Source of the DNA: Cryptomeria japonica
Lineage: Eukaryota > Streptophyta > Pinopsida > Cupressales > Cupressaceae
DNA: 60,000 bases
Assembly (NCBI RefSeq): GCF_030272615.1
Contig: NC_081415.1
Location: 506,929,373 to 506,989,372, forward strand
Direction: 5' to 3'
Below are positions 44,544 through 54,956 of this stretch, piece by piece. Made by a program: the position numbers and the translations under genes. The notes below the pieces were generated by a model. It was not told the DNA's origin. It did not search any database and saw only the letters and a program-made list of their open reading frames with translations. Each line of letters starts with the position of its first letter. The first letter of the stretch is position 1.

Positions 44544-46019
44544 CTGCCAAAAAGATTTCAACTCAGTGGACTTCCAAATACAAATGTCACATTCTTCTGA
44601 CAACTCATTTTAATCTTCTACAACAACAGAGTTCTCATCTCCACATAATTGCACGTAAGAAAAAGTTATTGCAATTTTGAAAGGTTATCCCCACTAAACA
44701 ATGCAATTGAGAAGAAAAAAAGATGTTTGAACTTACACAATATAATATTCAAGCAATTTGCAAAATGAAAATTCAGAACATACTATTTCTTGCTCTAACA
44801 TCCAAAGACTGCTCTTCTAGGAAAGGTGAGAGGCATGTCTGATTGTGGATTGATTCCTTAGTTCTGTCGCAACTGTCAGTTATGTTTCCATTCATGACTT
44901 CTGCAAACATAGGAATCTAAGTTTATCAAGTCTCTGAAGAGTTAAAAATTAAAATAATTCCTACTATGAATCTAAAGAGGCAGACCCAATTCATTTATGG
45001 CAAAGCGCAACTTTCTCATTGAAACTCAATCTTTGTTAATTAGTGACCAGTCAAACGGGGTATGATATAATCAAATTGGTTCAACAGATGATAAACCATA
45101 GGTAAACTCACCTGAAAAATGCTTGTATGCTACTAATCCCTGGTGTTCATTTTCTGATTTTGAGCTCTGTAAGCAAGTTAGCTTTTGATCACTGAATGTC
45201 TTCAGTTTCTTGAAATACCTATATTCGGATGTTTTTGGATTCTCCACCTCTAATAATGTGCATGGTGCACAAACTTCAGTAAATTGAATATCAATTTCAG
45301 AGAAACTACAGTAATCATCTCATACAGAAGTTAAAACAATAAAGTAAAACTCTTAACTCCACATCTCATTCTAGGTACAAAACACATCATTAAGCTCTGA
45401 ACATATTGAGAAGATTGATCATGTCAAATTAGTTTGTTCTAAAAATAACAAATATGTTTATGTGACATGATCAGTCTGGTAAATTGGTAATAATATAGAT
45501 ACTATTAAACAACAAAATGGTCAAAGAACAATGAATAATAAACAAAAAATAAGAACAAAGGATTACAAATACAGCACATAATCGTTGTACTTGTTAAAAA
45601 TTGTTTACTGCTATAGTATGCAATCATCCAGCAATGTATGAGAAATGTACCGAGTTTACAGTATTCATTTTTTCATAGAACATAAAACAAATCAAAAAGA
45701 AAATGAGAATACTTACCAGTTCTCTGTGGCATTGATTTTCCAACAGTGATGCATCGACAAGGAACAGATTCATCAGCAAAAGTGTGAATAGTGTCCAAAG
45801 ATGAAAACTTCACTCTTCTGGGCCTGGTATCCTCTGCAAATGTGACTAAAATGTAAATGTGCCTCATAAAGCTATGAAATATTTACAATGTGACAAAGTA
45901 AATATTACCCTTAAAAACCCATTCAGTGAAACGATGGGGAAAAAGAATTGGAAAAGATTGCATACAAAAGGCTTCTTCATTGCCATTTTTGAGAGTTTGG
46001 AGAGTAGAGATGGAGATTA
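44544..46019 (-). CDS. multi-exon host-like gene, unidentified (partial)
   Basis: Five minus-strand exons can be joined with canonical sites: 45909-46019, 45717-45833 (acceptor TTTGCAG, donor GTAAGT), 45112-45249 (donor GTGAGT), 44784-44900 (acceptor TTTGCAG, donor GTATGT) and 44544-44596. The four introns have GT-AG ends, three in phase 1 plus a compatible last join, and the frame stays open throughout. Stretches include NGNEEAFCMQSFPILFPHRF, RPRRVKFSSLDTIHTF, VPCRCITVGKSMPQR, ENPKTSEYRYFKKLKTF and CDICIWKSTELKSFWQ. I recognise no family. Upstream exons would lie to the right of the transposon at 46066; a downstream exon may start near 44480. An alternative start for the last exon meets an in-frame stop, so a pseudogene is possible. 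Confidence 0.6.
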
Positions 46020-46065
46020 CTAAAGGGGTACTTGGTTTATTAAGAATGTAGGATAATGTTTATTG

Positions 46066-47028
46066 CAGTGAACCACGGGGACGCGTCCCCCCCCTTTTTG
46101 GGCGTGTCCCCCCGTCAGAAACGTCTCGGGGACGGGGGGACGGGGACGCGACGTCCCCCGCCGTCCCGCCACCGCCACCCAAACGCCGCCGGGACGCGGA
46201 GACGTCCCCGCGTCCCCGCATCTCCCAGGGAGACGTGGAGACGTGGAGACGTCTCCTTGGGAGACGTTTGGGCGTCTCCCAAAGAGACATGGAGACGCCT
46301 CCATGTCTCCTTGGGAGACGTTTGGGTGTCTCCCCGTCCTTCAAGAGACGTGCAGACGTCTCTCCAAGGATGGGGAGACGCCCAGACGTCTCCTGTCGCC
46401 CCCACTTATATGCAATGTTTAAAATTAAAATTTAATAAAAAAGTGAGTTTTTAAGTTTTTGGAGGGTTAAGGGGTAACTCTAATTGGACGTGGGCCAATA
46501 GAAAAATAACACCCGACGCCTTTAGAAAATAATAAAAGTATTTTTGGCCTCGCGGGGCGCTGCCCCTCGACCCCGCCCTGTATCGCGACAGGGAACGCGC
46601 AAGGGGCGCTGCCCCTTGACCCCGCAAGGGGCGATGCCCCTTGACCCCAACTTGGGGGCGCTGCCCCCAAACCTCCGTTGAAAAATATAGGGGGAAACCG
46701 CGCCGATAGAAGTAGGGAAAATCTAACCTCCGAGTTTGATTAGGCTCCATATAACAACACAACTTAGAAATCTTGGTATTTAGATTTAGTATTTCAAATT
46801 TCCTATAGTCTCATTTCAAATGTAATTCTTACACTGTAATACTGTCATACATCTTTTCAAAACTAGTTTTTCAAGTACTATATGTATATGTACAAGTATA
46901 TGAGCACCACCACCCCGCCACCCCCCCCGCCGCCGTCCCCCCGCCGTCCCCAATTTTAGGCCCTTGGTCCCCCCGTCCCGGAAACACGTCCCCCCCGTCC
47001 CCCCGTCCCCAACGCCCGTGGAACACTG
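46066..47028. mobile_element. 963-bp GC-rich hAT-like non-autonomous element
   Basis: Termini are CAGTGAACCACGG and CCGTGGAACACTG (inverse CAGTGTTCCACGG, 11 of 13 identical). An exact 8-bp duplication GTTTATTG lies at 46058-46065 and 47029-47036. The interior has three parts: GGGGACG-rich ends, a block of GGAGACGTCTCC-type palindromes (46195-46400), and a GGGGCGCTGCCCC-rich block (46550-46680). The GC-rich frames on both strands are by-products of composition; no transposase is present. The element sits just upstream of the first visible exon of the minus-strand gene. Confidence 0.92.
46195..46400. repeat. GGAGACGTCTCC palindrome cluster
   Basis: Words GGAGACGTCTCC, GGAGACGCCTCC and GGGAGACGTTTGGG with their inverses recur about every 25-35 bases, giving overlapping stem-forming units inside the hAT-like element. 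Confidence 0.8.
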
Positions 47029-47036
47029 GTTTATTG

Positions 47037-49260
47037 CCATAAACAAAAATTTTGATCAAGATAAGGTAATGATGATAAAATCCCCTACATGGATTAAATT
47101 ATTTGGATTACATCAGAATTATGTGCACTTGAAATTTTTGGACAATTGGAAACCTTATCGGAGAGTTTGCGAAAACAGTTGATCTCACTGAGAAAGTCCC
47201 TACCCATCCAGGATTAATTTGGGTTAACTCATTAATAAAGATCTCTCCAAACTTCTAACAGCAATTACATATTTCACATAGTTGGGAACCTGGTCTCAAG
47301 CCCCAGATTATGAGTGTTTACCCTAAGACACAAAATTTGTCAATGTATAGGGACTTGCCAGAAATCTAATGCTAATGTGACATATGTAGTAATAAATCAA
47401 GCAACATCCTATACCCAAATGTTAAGCTCTCTGCAATGGAAGCATAAGCAAGGGAAATTCAAAAGAAAATAGGTTTTATTGTACCCATCAAAAAATAATT
47501 GTATTGAATCATGCTTTTTTCAGTTAAAACCTTCTTGTTTCTCCAATCATGAGTTATGTTTCAAAATTTGCCATGGCCGTCTATGTTGTTTTTGTCGTGT
47601 CTAGTCAATCTCTTTGCAAGGCCAACAACATGAGCTTTCCATTGCAGCTGGCAAGGCAAAGATCAGAGTTTTAAAATGGAGAAATAGCAAAACTTCACAT
47701 TGGTGAAGAAATTTGTCAGCTCATTAGAGAATGTGTGCTTGTATGAACAAATACATAAAGTTCAAGTAAAAAAATTGTCTCAAAGACAAGGCGCACAAAC
47801 ATAAGATTGTCATAGTATAAGGCGTGCACCACATTGAAGGTTGACAAGATTTTCACTAAGTCATAGTAGTGAAGCATGTGCCTACATCAAGACTCACATC
47901 ATTTGCAACCACCCAAAAGTGCACATGTTGCAGCACACATCATTCTGAAAGCAAAAATTATTTTCAAAACGATAGGTTGCAATCTTTGAAGAGAGGCATG
48001 CTCCTCATAGTGGGAGAACAAGTTTTTTAAAATACAAAATAAATGATCTCCTATACAGTGGTGCAGATCATTCTGAAGATTGACATTGTTTGCAAAAACT
48101 AGAATGTTTACCTGTTTGCTAGTGTGTGCCAGTATAAAGACCACCTGTGTTTTCAAGATTTGAAGTTTATGCATATATACACACGTGCAAGAAGTGAAGC
48201 TTAGCTTGTGATAAAAATACAAAGGCACAGTAGTGCTATATATAAGCACATGATTCAGAGGAAGAGCGCACCAAAAATAGCTTATTTTTGTTCATAAACT
48301 ATCTTCATCTTTCTCCATCATTTCAAAAGGTCCACAAACTTTAGGATTAGCAGTACACTTTTCAACGGGACTTCATTGTTTCAGCAGTTCTAATTGATTT
48401 TCAAAAAGGGTGTTTGCTTTTCTGCCTTGAGGAGGGTTTCACATCAACAAAATTCAGATTTTCAAGTGTTGGAGCAGAACCTAGGGTTTTGAAGACGATT
48501 GTTAGTCATCATTTCATTGAACATTCAAATATTATATCTCTTCAAACCTGCCTAGGGTTTCATTTCAGCAAGCTTTCAAACAAGAGATCAACATATAACA
48601 GTGAACACATTGGAGACCTTCCAAGAGATACTTTTCTCATTTTTATGACTGATTTTCCCAGGGTTTGATAACTGTTATCATCATAGCAGTTATACAGCAC
48701 CATTGTGAGGGTTTTTGTTCAATTATTTCATCAATCAAAAGACAAAACAGAAGCTCCTCATAAAACCCTAAGGCTTCAAAATGGAGTTTCACTTCCAAAC
48801 AATGGATATTACATCAATTTTGGTCATTGAATTTCCCAAAATCAAAGAAACTAATTTCTATCATGTGTATATGAAGGAAAGATTAAAAATGATAATAAAA
48901 TGGTCAAGAGGTTGCAGAATAGTACTTTTCATGTTCCCATTCAAAGTAAAACACTATGATCCCAAAAAGTGAGAAATTAAATAAATGAGTGATCAAGAGC
49001 TTTGCAAACTTGATCTGGAAGCAAAAGACAGTGCTTTTGTCTTGCCACTTTGTTTGGAATTGTAGGAATGTGAACAGTGTGGAAAAGTAGTGTACTCGAG
49101 TCTCAAAAACATAGACAACTGTTGGCCCCAAAACATTGAAAGGGTGAATTTTGTAAAATCTGCCCCTTGGTCACTCCAATTTTTTTTAATTCAATTCATA
49201 ATAACTACCAACTTAAACAACCAAGCATCTTGATTCTAGTTTAGGAGTGTTGACTTCATA
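47037..49260. other. non-coding stretch
   Basis: Frames here are at most 116 codons (minus, 47899-48249, hydrophobic and Cys-rich, no domain). A TATA-like CTATATATAAGC lies at 48236-48247 on the plus strand, followed by a T-rich leader, which could mark an LTR promoter, but no termini were found. Upstream exons of the minus-strand gene may hide here; I could not place them. Confidence 0.35.
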
Positions 49261-49679
49261 ATTTCTCCAATCACTATGGTGGTGACAACTCTACGCCACC
49301 ACTTATCCTTACACTCAAAGGTGGTAACCTCTCAAGTGCTGGGATCATCCATAGACTCATACCTAAACCTTGAGGATTTATTCATGATGACCCTGCCTAC
49401 TTATCTCCTTTGGGAAATCGGAGGCTTCATAGTCCATACAACAATTTTAGAGGGAGTTTATTCTCTCCGCTTGTATGAGATCTCTAATCTCACCTTTAAA
49501 TCATGACTATTCATTAAACTTATGCCTTTATATTAGTTTAGTTACACTAGAATAATAACATCACATTTCAGTTAAGTGTTGGTTGCATAACATACCAATC
49601 TTTAGTAGACAAACACAAGATCATATAAGGGTCATAGCATTTCATAATCCTATGTTCAAACACAATGATTGTCTCGAGC

Positions 49680-49920
49680 ATACGTCACATATACATAAGG
49701 TGACTAGCTCATACACATCACAAGTACAACATTGACAGACTCACAAGTACAACATCGACATACTCATACACACCAATACAATAGTGACTAGTTCATATGC
49801 ACATCACAAGTACAATGGTGACTAGCATATATGCACATCACAAGTACAACAATGGTTAGATCAAGCATATGTCACATATATCCAATGTGAATGATCCACA
49901 CAACACATCACATGTTCACA
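49680..49920. repeat. degenerate minisatellite
   Basis: Units of about 35-45 bases built on GCACATCACAAGTACAA and GTGACTAG recur five to six times with varying spacing, for example near 49716, 49755, 49800 and 49836. Confidence 0.65.
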
Positions 49921-50738
49921 TAAAGAACAAGTAAAATGGAAATGGATGCAATCTACTGAATACATCATTCCACTACTTGGTTCACAATCACATAATCCCA
50001 TAAACAGATCTCACTTGAAAAAAGAATGTCGATACATTCCATACTACACCATGGGTCCTATCATTTTCCTAATCCACCACCATTTGTGATGAGAATCAAG
50101 CAACGAATGCTACTTGATACCATTTCTGACAAGGGCATCAATAACAATGTGCACAAAACCTGAGGCCATATACACAATCAATTACTAGCATATAAACAAT
50201 GAGAGACTCACACATACACAATGAGTGACTAACCCCTATCCCTTTAATACATCCCAGATAGAAAAGGAATGTCAATGCATTGCGCACTACACCATGAGTC
50301 CCATCTTTCTTCTAGTTTTTTGCACCAACCGGGATGATGGCAAGCATCGAGGTCAAGTATGCATTGGTCAACAGGAAATAAGATTCAATCCATCACATAC
50401 CACACCGAGGGTCCATCCCCAACCCAACAAGGTCAAGAACACATTGAACAACTAGGAAGAGGATTTGATGTATCCCATACTACACCAAGGGTCCACCCTC
50501 AATCCCAAGGGTCATATAGGCACAAGTGAAAACTCCAAAAGTAGTGAGCCAACCTATCTCGATGGCTTCAAAATTCAATCACCTATAGGCCACTAGCGAC
50601 AACTTTGTCCACCCAAGAAGTAGCTTCTAACATATACCACCTTGTGACCTTAGTGATATTGTTAGCTATCTTCTTCACAACCCGAGTAGCACTTGGCATC
50701 AATCATCCTTGCACTATAGCCGATTGCCTTCTAACCTT

Positions 50739-50813
50739 CCTGATACAACAATTAGCTTCGATCACCATTCCCCCCTCCTGATACAACAATTAGCTTCAAT
50801 CACCATTGCCCAT
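50739..50813. repeat. 38-bp tandem duplication
   Basis: CCTGATACAACAATTAGCTT begins at 50739 and again at 50777, each followed by CAATCACCATT or a one-base variant. Confidence 0.85.
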
Positions 50814-51770
50814 TGTGCAACCGTTCTTGTATCATAACCAAGGTAGCCCTTGGCAACCTTCACCTCTGTAAACCAAGTGAATGTAGGCTAATCCCTTGCA
50901 CTAGCTCAAGCATCAATCATTGGCATGGTTCAGTGATTTCCTGTCATTGCTCAAATATCTCAAAGGTTCACACTTGGGTCATCTCTAGCCCAAAACTTGC
51001 ATAACAAGGTTCACATGTTCCAATTCAGTGGACCTAGGTAAGTATATCACAATCGACTAATTTAGGAGACTACAAATAGTCCTATAGGTTTGGTGTTGAA
51101 TTTCACAAACACATAAAAGTCACTTTGATCCAACACAAGATGACCTCTACTCAATAGGTGCACATAAAGAAATATTGACTATAAAGTAATCAAATCCATT
51201 CACTTCATTCAACTTACTATTCCAAAGCACCTTATGTAATAAATACAAGTTATCAAGTTTCCTTAGCTCATTCATAACCATGCAATACCCCATTTTAGCC
51301 TCATACTAAAGCCTATTGAATAGAGATGGTCTAACGAGTTAAAAACAACACCAAACCTTGGAGTTCTGACCCCCTAAACACTCCTCTTGTGGACTTGAGG
51401 TGACAAGGGCATCTTTTGCCAAAGGACTACCCACGTATCCGCTTTCGAACAACATCAAAGTCACATGTAGTTCTCCTCATAAGTTCGCTCATAGGACCTA
51501 CATAAAGGTTCCTATAACCAAGGTTTCATTAACGATTCCCTTCAGTTTTTAAAATCTGATAATAGGTAGGAAAATACTTAACTAGGCTCACAATATAATA
51601 AAACTATACTGAGGAACTTCCAACAAGGTCATCCATTTTTAACTTGACCTTCCACCCATAATGATCTTAATTCAATGTAAACATCCCAAAACCTTTATAA
51701 TTACCTATCGAGGATATCATACAACATTTGGTACCCTGATGATACTTTATAACATAGGGTTTAGGATTAA

Positions 51771-52567
51771 AACATGAACAACAATAACACACATGCAAGA
51801 GCTAGCAATAACGAACACAAGACACACACACAATTTATGTGGAAACCCTTGCGGGACAAAAACCACAGCAAAATATTGTTCATATAAAACTCTTCTTACA
51901 AACTTTGTAAGCACTGTTCAACCCAACAATAAGAATAATAACTCTAGTTAAAGTCTCAACTCGAAGTTTGGACATTCATTTGGTAAAGTCACTATTTCCA
52001 TAGCTAGTGTTAATTTGATTGTCAACACAGGGACGTAATACTTGAAATGGGTCTGCACTATATATGCACTAAGTTCCTGCGACAGCTATTCTACATTACT
52101 GCAGCAACTAACATTATGCGGAAAAGATAAGCAAGAATTGAAACTATAGAAAGGCTACAAGAAAACTTCTGCATAAATTCATAAAAGCAATACTAGGTAA
52201 ATTCAACGCCGATAAACAGAAATTACTTTGTTTTGGTTTGGCCGCAGGAACAGTCAGTGGATCTGTTTCCAGTGGCTGCAGGAACAATCAATGCAAGAAC
52301 GTCAACTACAACTAAGGAAAGAAAACTAATCTTAACAAATGCACAGGAACACTCACCAAGTGGGCCCCCTTGGATGAGTGATACCAAGCTTCCCAAAAAC
52401 AACTCTAAAAGCTCAGAATAACATATTTTTATTCATCGTTCTTTGGAAGTCATTATATGATTCAATATGAAAAGAAACTCAAAAATACCTATGAAAAATC
52501 CTCTACTCTGTTTTTCCTTCCCTTTCTATCTAACCTCTAAGAAGATAAAGAGCTTATTATTAAAAAG
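51771..52567 (-). mobile_element. probable continuation of the minus-strand gypsy 3' LTR
   Basis: The stretch repeats the word GGCTGCAGGAAC (52274-52285) and GGCCGCAGGAAC (52240-52251), which also recurs in the gypsy element right of LTR D up to 57740, so both sides likely belong to one element. On the minus strand an AATAAA-type signal lies near 52430. The left part (51830-51900) contains GTGGAAACCCTTGCGGGA, a word common near plant LTR ends. The left terminus is not resolved. Confidence 0.4.
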
Positions 52568-54189
52568 TGTGTGGGGGAAAAAGTGACACTAAGCAAACAT
52601 GCCCTAATCTCACTTTCAATCACACATTTGTGGAATACGAAGGAGCCTAGAGGTATCACACAATTGGCTACTTCTTTTTGTGGAAGAGAGAGCCACGGGC
52701 TACCTATTAGGATTTCTATTCCTTTGTTGTAATTGAAAGATAAAATGATGCAAGTTCAACTACTAGCCCTAGAGTGCAAGTATGAACTAACAACAAGATT
52801 GCAGAATTGAACTTCAACAATGGAAAGCTGTAAACACAAGGACAAGACAAGAATGTAAATGCGTACCCGGTGTTAAAATCTGAGTAAAAATGTTCGGGAC
52901 GGGGGCGCGGGCGCCACTGTCCTGATTCTGCTCCTGAAACTGTTGTTTTTGCAACCTGAAAAGCTGTCAGAAAGTTGCTGAAAGTTGCTGTCTGACAGAA
53001 GGACCAGGGCGCCCAGCGCCCCTGTCCCAGGGACCAGGGCGCCCCACGCCCCTGTTCTGGTCTTTTGCTTTGAAATTTGGTGTGTTGTCCCGTCTCAGTC
53101 TGCTTCCGTCGGATCTGCAACTTGCGGCATCGTCCGAATCCGAAACCTGCACTTATATCTGAAAAGGTATGGTGGGCGGCTATATAGGGTTTTGCCTTAG
53201 TCAAACCCCCGCTTTGGTGATTTCCACCTCCACGAATAGCCAAGTTGTATTGTAAAAGTAATGTGTGTGCAGACCTTGTGTGTGTGCAAGATCTAAAATG
53301 CAAGTAAGCAAACTAGAGCAACCTAGAAAGTAAACCCTAATTGCTTGTAAATGATGATGTAAATGCTCTAAACCAAGATGCAAAGTGATCTAAAGCATGA
53401 ATAAATGATATATTGAAGCTTATACAAAGACATGAAAACAACATGAAATCATACCCAACCCCCAAGGGAGGGGTACAAGCCAATCTTCAGTCGGTAATCT
53501 CCTATTGTTCTTCAATGTCTTCCAAGCCCTAAATGGATGAATGGAATTGATAAATGCTTGATAGAGGGATGTTGAATGTTGTTGAAGTCGTCAAAGATCT
53601 GCTCTTTCGCTGCATATGAGGTTCCTCAAAACAAAATTCGGATCCTTTCCAATGAAGAAAGAGAGCTCTTATGTATGAAACCCTAGGTCTTAATTCCAAC
53701 TTTTGGCCGACCTAGAGATTGAATCTCCCGCCAATTTCTTGGGGTTAAGCTTTATTTTATGATTGGATCGCGCTCCTAAAATTTCAGGAAAAATGTCCGG
53801 GACCATGTGCACTCCGGGCGCCATGGTCCCGACAACTTTTCACCAAATTTTCATGGCCGTCGGATATGATGATTTTAGAGAGAATCCCGAAGTTACAGGT
53901 GATTTCAAGATGTTTTGACCCCCGAAATCAAGCCCCCAAGTTCAAAATAAGACCTAATTAGGGTTTTTGATTAAATGATGTATTGGAGGAATAAAATGAA
54001 AGGGGCACACTTTAATGAAAAGGGCCCAACTTTATGATATGGGAGATGATAAAATAGAACCTTAGACCTAATTAATTTAATTAATTAAGTGCTAAAGGGG
54101 AAATGCAATGCAAAATGTGCCAAGGCGGGTGCTAAACTAGGTGTGAAATTGTACTGCCCTAGCAAGTGCGTACAATTTACGACGCTACA
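52568..54189 (-). mobile_element. LTR D, 1,622-bp solo LTR (minus orientation likely)
   Basis: On the plus strand it runs from TGTGTGGGGG to GACGCTACA, flanked by AAAAG at 52563-52567 and 54190-54194. The duplication is low-complexity, so ends are moderately secure. Read on the minus strand it starts TGTAGCGTCG. A TATA-like GCTATATAGG lies at 53176-53185. It contains GC-rich hairpin words at 52894-52931, 53000-53060 and 53800-53833, including GGACCAGGGCG, which is also the right arm of the LTR A array. No coding domain is present; the frame at 52716-53303 is not protein-like. Confidence 0.6.
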
Positions 54190-54194
54190 AAAAG

Positions 54195-54809
54195 AAATCA
54201 TCTACAACAGACAACACAAATCACGCTGAAAAGAAGAGGCAGATAATTGACCGAGAAAGGAGATAGCTGGAGTTATGCTACAGGAAATGCAGATCTAAAG
54301 CGAACCACAGTCATAACATATTGTGGCGGTATTTACAACTTCAATGTCTACCTAAATTAGACATCGGTAGTATCGCTTGATTGCTCCTCTTATGTCGTTC
54401 CTTACGCTTCTTAGCTTTTTTGTTGTTCGATCTTTAGTCATCTTCTTGAGTATCCTTTCCTTCAACTGGTGTGATAGGCGAACATCCACCGCAGCATCAT
54501 TTATTCCCTGCACTACAAAAGAAATAACACACATATGCATTTTATTTAATCAAGACATCTATTAATTTCACATATGATATTGCCCTAAACAATCCGCATG
54601 GCAACAGGAATAAATCACATGGCTGCAGGAATAAATGGCATGGTTGCAAGAATAAACTGGCAAAGATAAAACATGATTTAATAGGTTCAGGCTAACATAT
54701 GGAATACATATAGTAAACTTCCAAGACATCACTACTACTATGCAAATCAAAAGATGACAAAAGCTCAAGAGTTCTGAGGATAGAAATATGACAATGTCTC
54801 AACTCATCA
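54195..54809 (-). mobile_element. minus-strand gypsy element, 3' LTR, first part
   Basis: On the minus strand the segment starts TGATGAGTTGAG directly after a polypurine tract. It contains GGCTGCAGGAATAAATGG and GGCAACAGGAATAAATC (54590-54635), variants of the element's recurrent word. It is cut at 54189-54194 by LTR D and probably continues left of 52568. Confidence 0.5.
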
Positions 54810-54810
54810 T

Positions 54811-54823
54811 GCCCCCCAGCTTT
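54811..54823 (-). promoter_or_regulatory. polypurine tract of the minus-strand gypsy element
   Basis: On the minus strand AAAGCTGGGGGGC immediately precedes the LTR start TGATGAG. Such tracts prime plus-strand DNA synthesis. It lies about 130 bases downstream of the accessory ORF stop. Confidence 0.65.
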
Positions 54824-54956
54824 AGGAGCTTGTTGATCCTACAGCAAGAGGAAAATTTCTGATTCTTGCACTAATTCTTAGATCACCAATGGTTCCTTGA
54901 CTTGTTCCTTTTGAAGCTAAATTCCAGTAAAATCCTTTCATCTTTTCCAGCCTAGA

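Larger units (their letters stand above)
49261..51770. other. repeat-rich non-coding stretch
   Basis: No coding frame with a recognisable domain. It contains a degenerate minisatellite (49680-49920), scattered copies of a CATACTACACCAAGGGTCCA-like word (near 50040, 50283, 50398 and 50473) and a 38-bp duplication (50739-50813). The composition is AC-rich on the plus strand. Probably an old retroelement interior or LTR. Confidence 0.4.

Noticed and set aside
46056-46454. Long GC-rich frames on both strands, rich in Arg, Pro, Ser and Thr
   Set aside because: They result from the low stop-codon frequency of a GC-rich, palindromic transposon interior; opposite-strand and overlapping frames are equally open and no domain is visible.
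47899-48249. 116-codon minus-strand frame as a membrane protein gene
   Set aside because: No homology, start context or neighbour support; a shorter random frame in AT-rich DNA is equally likely.
52716-53303. 195-codon minus-strand frame in LTR D
   Set aside because: Compositionally mixed, with GC-rich hairpin words translated as GRGAPWSLG-type repeats; it lies in an LTR and has no domain or conserved boundary.
52735-54189. Alternative left end of LTR D at TGTTGTAATTG (52735)
   Set aside because: Its left flank TCCTT does not match the right flank AAAAG, whereas the start at 52568 has the matching AAAAG.
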